Positions 38,372 to 40,308 of a stretch of 40,308 nt of DNA are shown piece by piece. Source of the DNA: Acinetobacter lwoffii. GTDB lineage: Bacteria > Pseudomonadota > Gammaproteobacteria > Pseudomonadales > Moraxellaceae. Under the pieces are notes generated by a model that saw nothing but the letters and a program-made list of their open reading frames with translations, had not been told where the DNA came from and made no database searches. Position numbers and translations under genes: made by a program. The stretch's first letter is position 1, and every line of letters begins with the position of its first letter. The stretch is taken from positions 1-40,308 of the forward strand of contig NZ_JAMXXP010000028.1 in the NCBI RefSeq assembly GCF_024129355.1, read 5' to 3'.

Positions 38372-40030
38372 ATGTTTAAGATGAATTGGCAAGAAATTAG
38401 TCAAATTAGAAAGAATGGTGATTACCTGCGAGCTAGAGATTTAGCAAGAGTAGAATTACAGAATTTCCCAAATTCTCTTCAACTAAAAAGCCAAATTGAG
38501 TGGACATATTATTCTGAAATAAAAGAAATCACTACCAAACTAAAACAAACAGATCCAGTTGATCAAAGACTTGTTCAGCAATTAATAAAAACTTATGAGG
38601 ATTATATTAAAGGAGAAACGCGTCGACCAGAAATGGCATTTTCAATGATTTTGCAATTGATCAGTCCATATGCAATACATTTTCCTGATTTTTATAATTA
38701 TGTACACTGGTTTGGCAAAGCTGCTTTGAGGGCGGAAGATTGGGAAGTTACTACTTATATAGATAAGCAGGGTAAAGAGCGTCGCAACCTCCCTGTAGCT
38801 TATGAAGTCTCTAGAGGTCTATGTAAATGGGCGAAAACTGCTCAAGATTTAAAGAAAGAACAAGCAGATTTTTGCTTGGAGTGGGCTAATCAGGCACGAT
38901 CTAAGTTATCAGATGAGGATGCTATTTGGTTAGATTGGGATGCTGTCGCTGTCTTAAGACGTATGGGAAATTATGAAAATGCAAGTCAAGTTCTATCCTC
39001 TGTCTTAAAGTTAAAAAAATCTGAATTTTGGGTTTGGGCCGAGGCTGCAAGAATTTATCAGTTCGATCAAAAAGATTTAGCTTTGGCATGTTTTTGTAAA
39101 GCCATGCTTTGTAAAACTGAAGAAAAATTTTTAGTTACTGCTCATCTTGATTTTGCCAAGCTTTTGATTAGCTTAGAGATGTTTGATGAAGCAAGTTTTG
39201 AAATTAATCAATCAATTAAAATTAGAAATGAGAATCAATGGAAATTACCGGAAGAGTTAAATCATTTAATACAAAGCAATTGGTTTGATCCTAACAAGAA
39301 TGATTTAAAAGCAGCTAAAGAATTTTATGAAGAGCATGCATCAGATGCCTTATCTTTATGTTTTGATGAAATTAGGAAGGTTTCAGCAACATATCTTGGG
39401 CAGTTAAAAATAAAAAGAGAAGGCAAAAAGCCTAAAGAGTTTGCTAAATTTTCTATTAAAAATGGTAATAAATTTGAGTCATTACTTGCTAATGGTTTTA
39501 ATCATCTCAAAATGAAGAAAGGAGCTCCAGTATTGATTACTTTAGGTATTCAAGAAGACTCTAATCAAAATTTAGTTGTAAACGTTGTGGAGCAGATGGA
39601 GGGAGAAGAGTGGGGGTGTACTAACCAACAATTTGGCGTTATTAGTTATATTAGGGATGATTATGAAAATATAAAAGTTTTTCTCAATAAAGATCAAGAA
39701 TTAAAGCTAGATCAAAACATATTACGGGGCTTAAAAGACAAAATATCGATAGGTTCTAAATTGAAATGCTTTTCAACAATCAATGCTAAAACACAGCGGG
39801 TTGAAATTTCACATGTGGAATTAGCTAATAGTGCAAAAATTTCTGATATGAAAGAAGAAAAAGGTGAGCTACGTAAAAATCCAAAAGGGTTCGGATTTGT
39901 TAACGACATCTTTATATCACCAAACTTAATCAAGAATACTGAGGATAAAACACTAATCAATGTACAGGCTATCTTCAGTAAGCAAAGAGACAAAGATACC
40001 TACAGTTGGAAAGCGATATCAATTTCATAA
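38372..40030 (+). CDS. TPR-like protein with C-terminal S1/cold-shock-like segment, possible TOTE-type conflict component
   Basis: About 552 residues; starts at 38372 or 38381 (MNWQEI) are both possible and neither has a clear ribosome binding site. The first 330 residues are alpha-helical with degenerate tetratricopeptide patterns (GDYLRARDLARVELQNFPNS; MGNYENASQVLSSVLKLKKS; MFDEASFEINQSIKI). The second part is beta-rich. The last 60 residues (GELRKNPKGFGFVNDIFISP) resemble a cold-shock or S1 OB-fold with the KGFGFV motif. From memory, this layout matches TPR proteins with an S1/CSD-like domain linked to TOTE conflict systems. No primase or helicase partner is visible inside the window. Confidence 0.65.
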   Translation: MFKMNWQEISQIRKNGDYLRARDLARVELQNFPNSLQLKSQIEWTYYSEIKEITTKLKQTDPVDQRLVQQLIKTYEDYIKGETRRPEMAFSMILQLISPYAIHFPDFYNYVHWFGKAALRAEDWEVTTYIDKQGKERRNLPVAYEVSRGLCKWAKTAQDLKKEQADFCLEWANQARSKLSDEDAIWLDWDAVAVLRRMGNYENASQVLSSVLKLKKSEFWVWAEAARIYQFDQKDLALACFCKAMLCKTEEKFLVTAHLDFAKLLISLEMFDEASFEINQSIKIRNENQWKLPEELNHLIQSNWFDPNKNDLKAAKEFYEEHASDALSLCFDEIRKVSATYLGQLKIKREGKKPKEFAKFSIKNGNKFESLLANGFNHLKMKKGAPVLITLGIQEDSNQNLVVNVVEQMEGEEWGCTNQQFGVISYIRDDYENIKVFLNKDQELKLDQNILRGLKDKISIGSKLKCFSTINAKTQRVEISHVELANSAKISDMKEEKGELRKNPKGFGFVNDIFISPNLIKNTEDKTLINVQAIFSKQRDKDTYSWKAISIS

Positions 40031-40061
40031 AAATAAGCCACTCTATCTGAGTGGCTTATTT
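40031..40061. terminator. Bidirectional terminator between convergent genes
   Basis: AAATAAGCCACTC (40031-40043) pairs with GAGTGGCTTATTT (40049-40061) around a 5-base loop, with T-rich sequence on both strands. It serves the TPR-like gene and the convergent partial gene. Confidence 0.9.
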
Positions 40062-40065
40062 CATT

Positions 40066-40308
40066 TTAAATATATTTTATAGCTTTTGAGTTTTTGGGAA
40101 TCTCTTTAGTTTCATCAATTTCAGGGAATCTTATCCGTAAGAAAGATTCATTTGAAAAAGTGACAAAACCGATACCCCATAAAGGGTGTTGTACTGAATT
40201 TTGATGTATGGCAGAACCATCTGATACATCTGATACATCTGATACATCTGATACATCTGATACATCTGATACATCTGATACATCTGATACATCTGATACA
40301 TCTGATAC
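40066..40308 (-). CDS. 3' end of a gene with a Val-Ser-Asp repeat tract, partial
   Basis: The minus frame is open from the window edge to a TAA at 40068-40066. It encodes ten VSD repeats, then GSAIHQNSVQHPLWGIGFVT and a 30-residue end (NESFLRIRFPEIDETKEIPK to KAIKYI). The QHPLWGIGFV...RFPE pattern resembles the small SH3/Tudor-like tail seen on UvrD/PcrA-type helicases and other nucleic-acid enzymes. The rest lies outside the window. The shared terminator and position suggest it could be a partner of the TPR-like protein, but they are convergent. Confidence 0.55.
   Translation of the reverse strand, partial: VSDVSDVSDVSDVSDVSDVSDVSDVSDVSDGSAIHQNSVQHPLWGIGFVTFSNESFLRIRFPEIDETKEIPKNSKAIKYI
40219..40308. 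repeat. Ten perfect 9-bp tandem repeats at the window edge
   Basis: The unit ATCTGATAC is repeated ten times without a mismatch and may continue beyond the window. It lies inside the partial minus-strand frame as Val-Ser-Asp repeats. A 9-base unit keeps frame when copies are gained or lost, so it would change linker length and not switch the gene off. Confidence 0.95.

Noticed and set aside
40219..40308. Possible CRISPR array
   Set aside because: The 9-bp units are contiguous with no spacers, and they keep an open reading frame.

Overview
The window looks like low-GC gammaproteobacterial DNA, most likely an Acinetobacter chromosome or close relative. This rests on recall, not a search: the IS5-, IS3-, IS66- and IS21-type elements, an Acinetobacter-like MscL fragment, and the AT-rich codon use. 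No rRNA, tRNA or CRISPR was seen.

Left part (1-12317). A regulator pair on the minus strand (degenerate GGDEF protein, then an AraC-type regulator whose C-terminus is cut off by an insertion sequence) is divergent from a phosphate-scavenging operon. That operon starts with a near-consensus Pho box (2086-2103). It encodes a TonB-dependent receptor, a two-domain beta-propeller phytase lipoprotein, a private ExbB-ExbD-TonB energiser, two PhoA-type alkaline phosphatases and a small exported protein. Inferred job: hydrolyse phytate and other phosphomonoesters at the cell surface or periplasm, and import a product through the outer membrane.

Middle part (12443-28900). An IS66 remnant has replaced the front of mscL. 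A decayed IS5/IS903-like element follows, then a five-gene operon (14548-27981) for very large exported proteins: three DUF11-type proteins and a small DUF11-like one built from Ig-like modules with Asp-rich calcium-binding-like loops, including a 2004-residue protein that appears to end in an outer-membrane beta-barrel, plus an OmpA-type peptidoglycan-binding protein. It reads as a surface fibre or envelope-bridging system and is the best candidate for an undescribed system here. It is closed on the right by an inverted, truncated relative of the same IS, then by IS427-like and IS3 debris around a tiny membrane-protein gene.

Right part (29862-34558). A second phosphate block: an ExeM/NucH-like extracellular nuclease with a GlyGly-CTERM-like tail, behind three PhoB-like heptamers at 11-bp spacing, then a 5'-nucleotidase lipoprotein. 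Together they could turn extracellular DNA into nucleosides and phosphate.

Far right (34794-40308). An IS21-family element is nested in an IS5/IS903-like element, followed by a small unknown gene, a 550-residue TPR-like protein with a C-terminal S1/cold-shock-like segment (possibly TOTE-type), and the convergent 3' end of a gene carrying ten perfect 9-bp repeats at the window edge.
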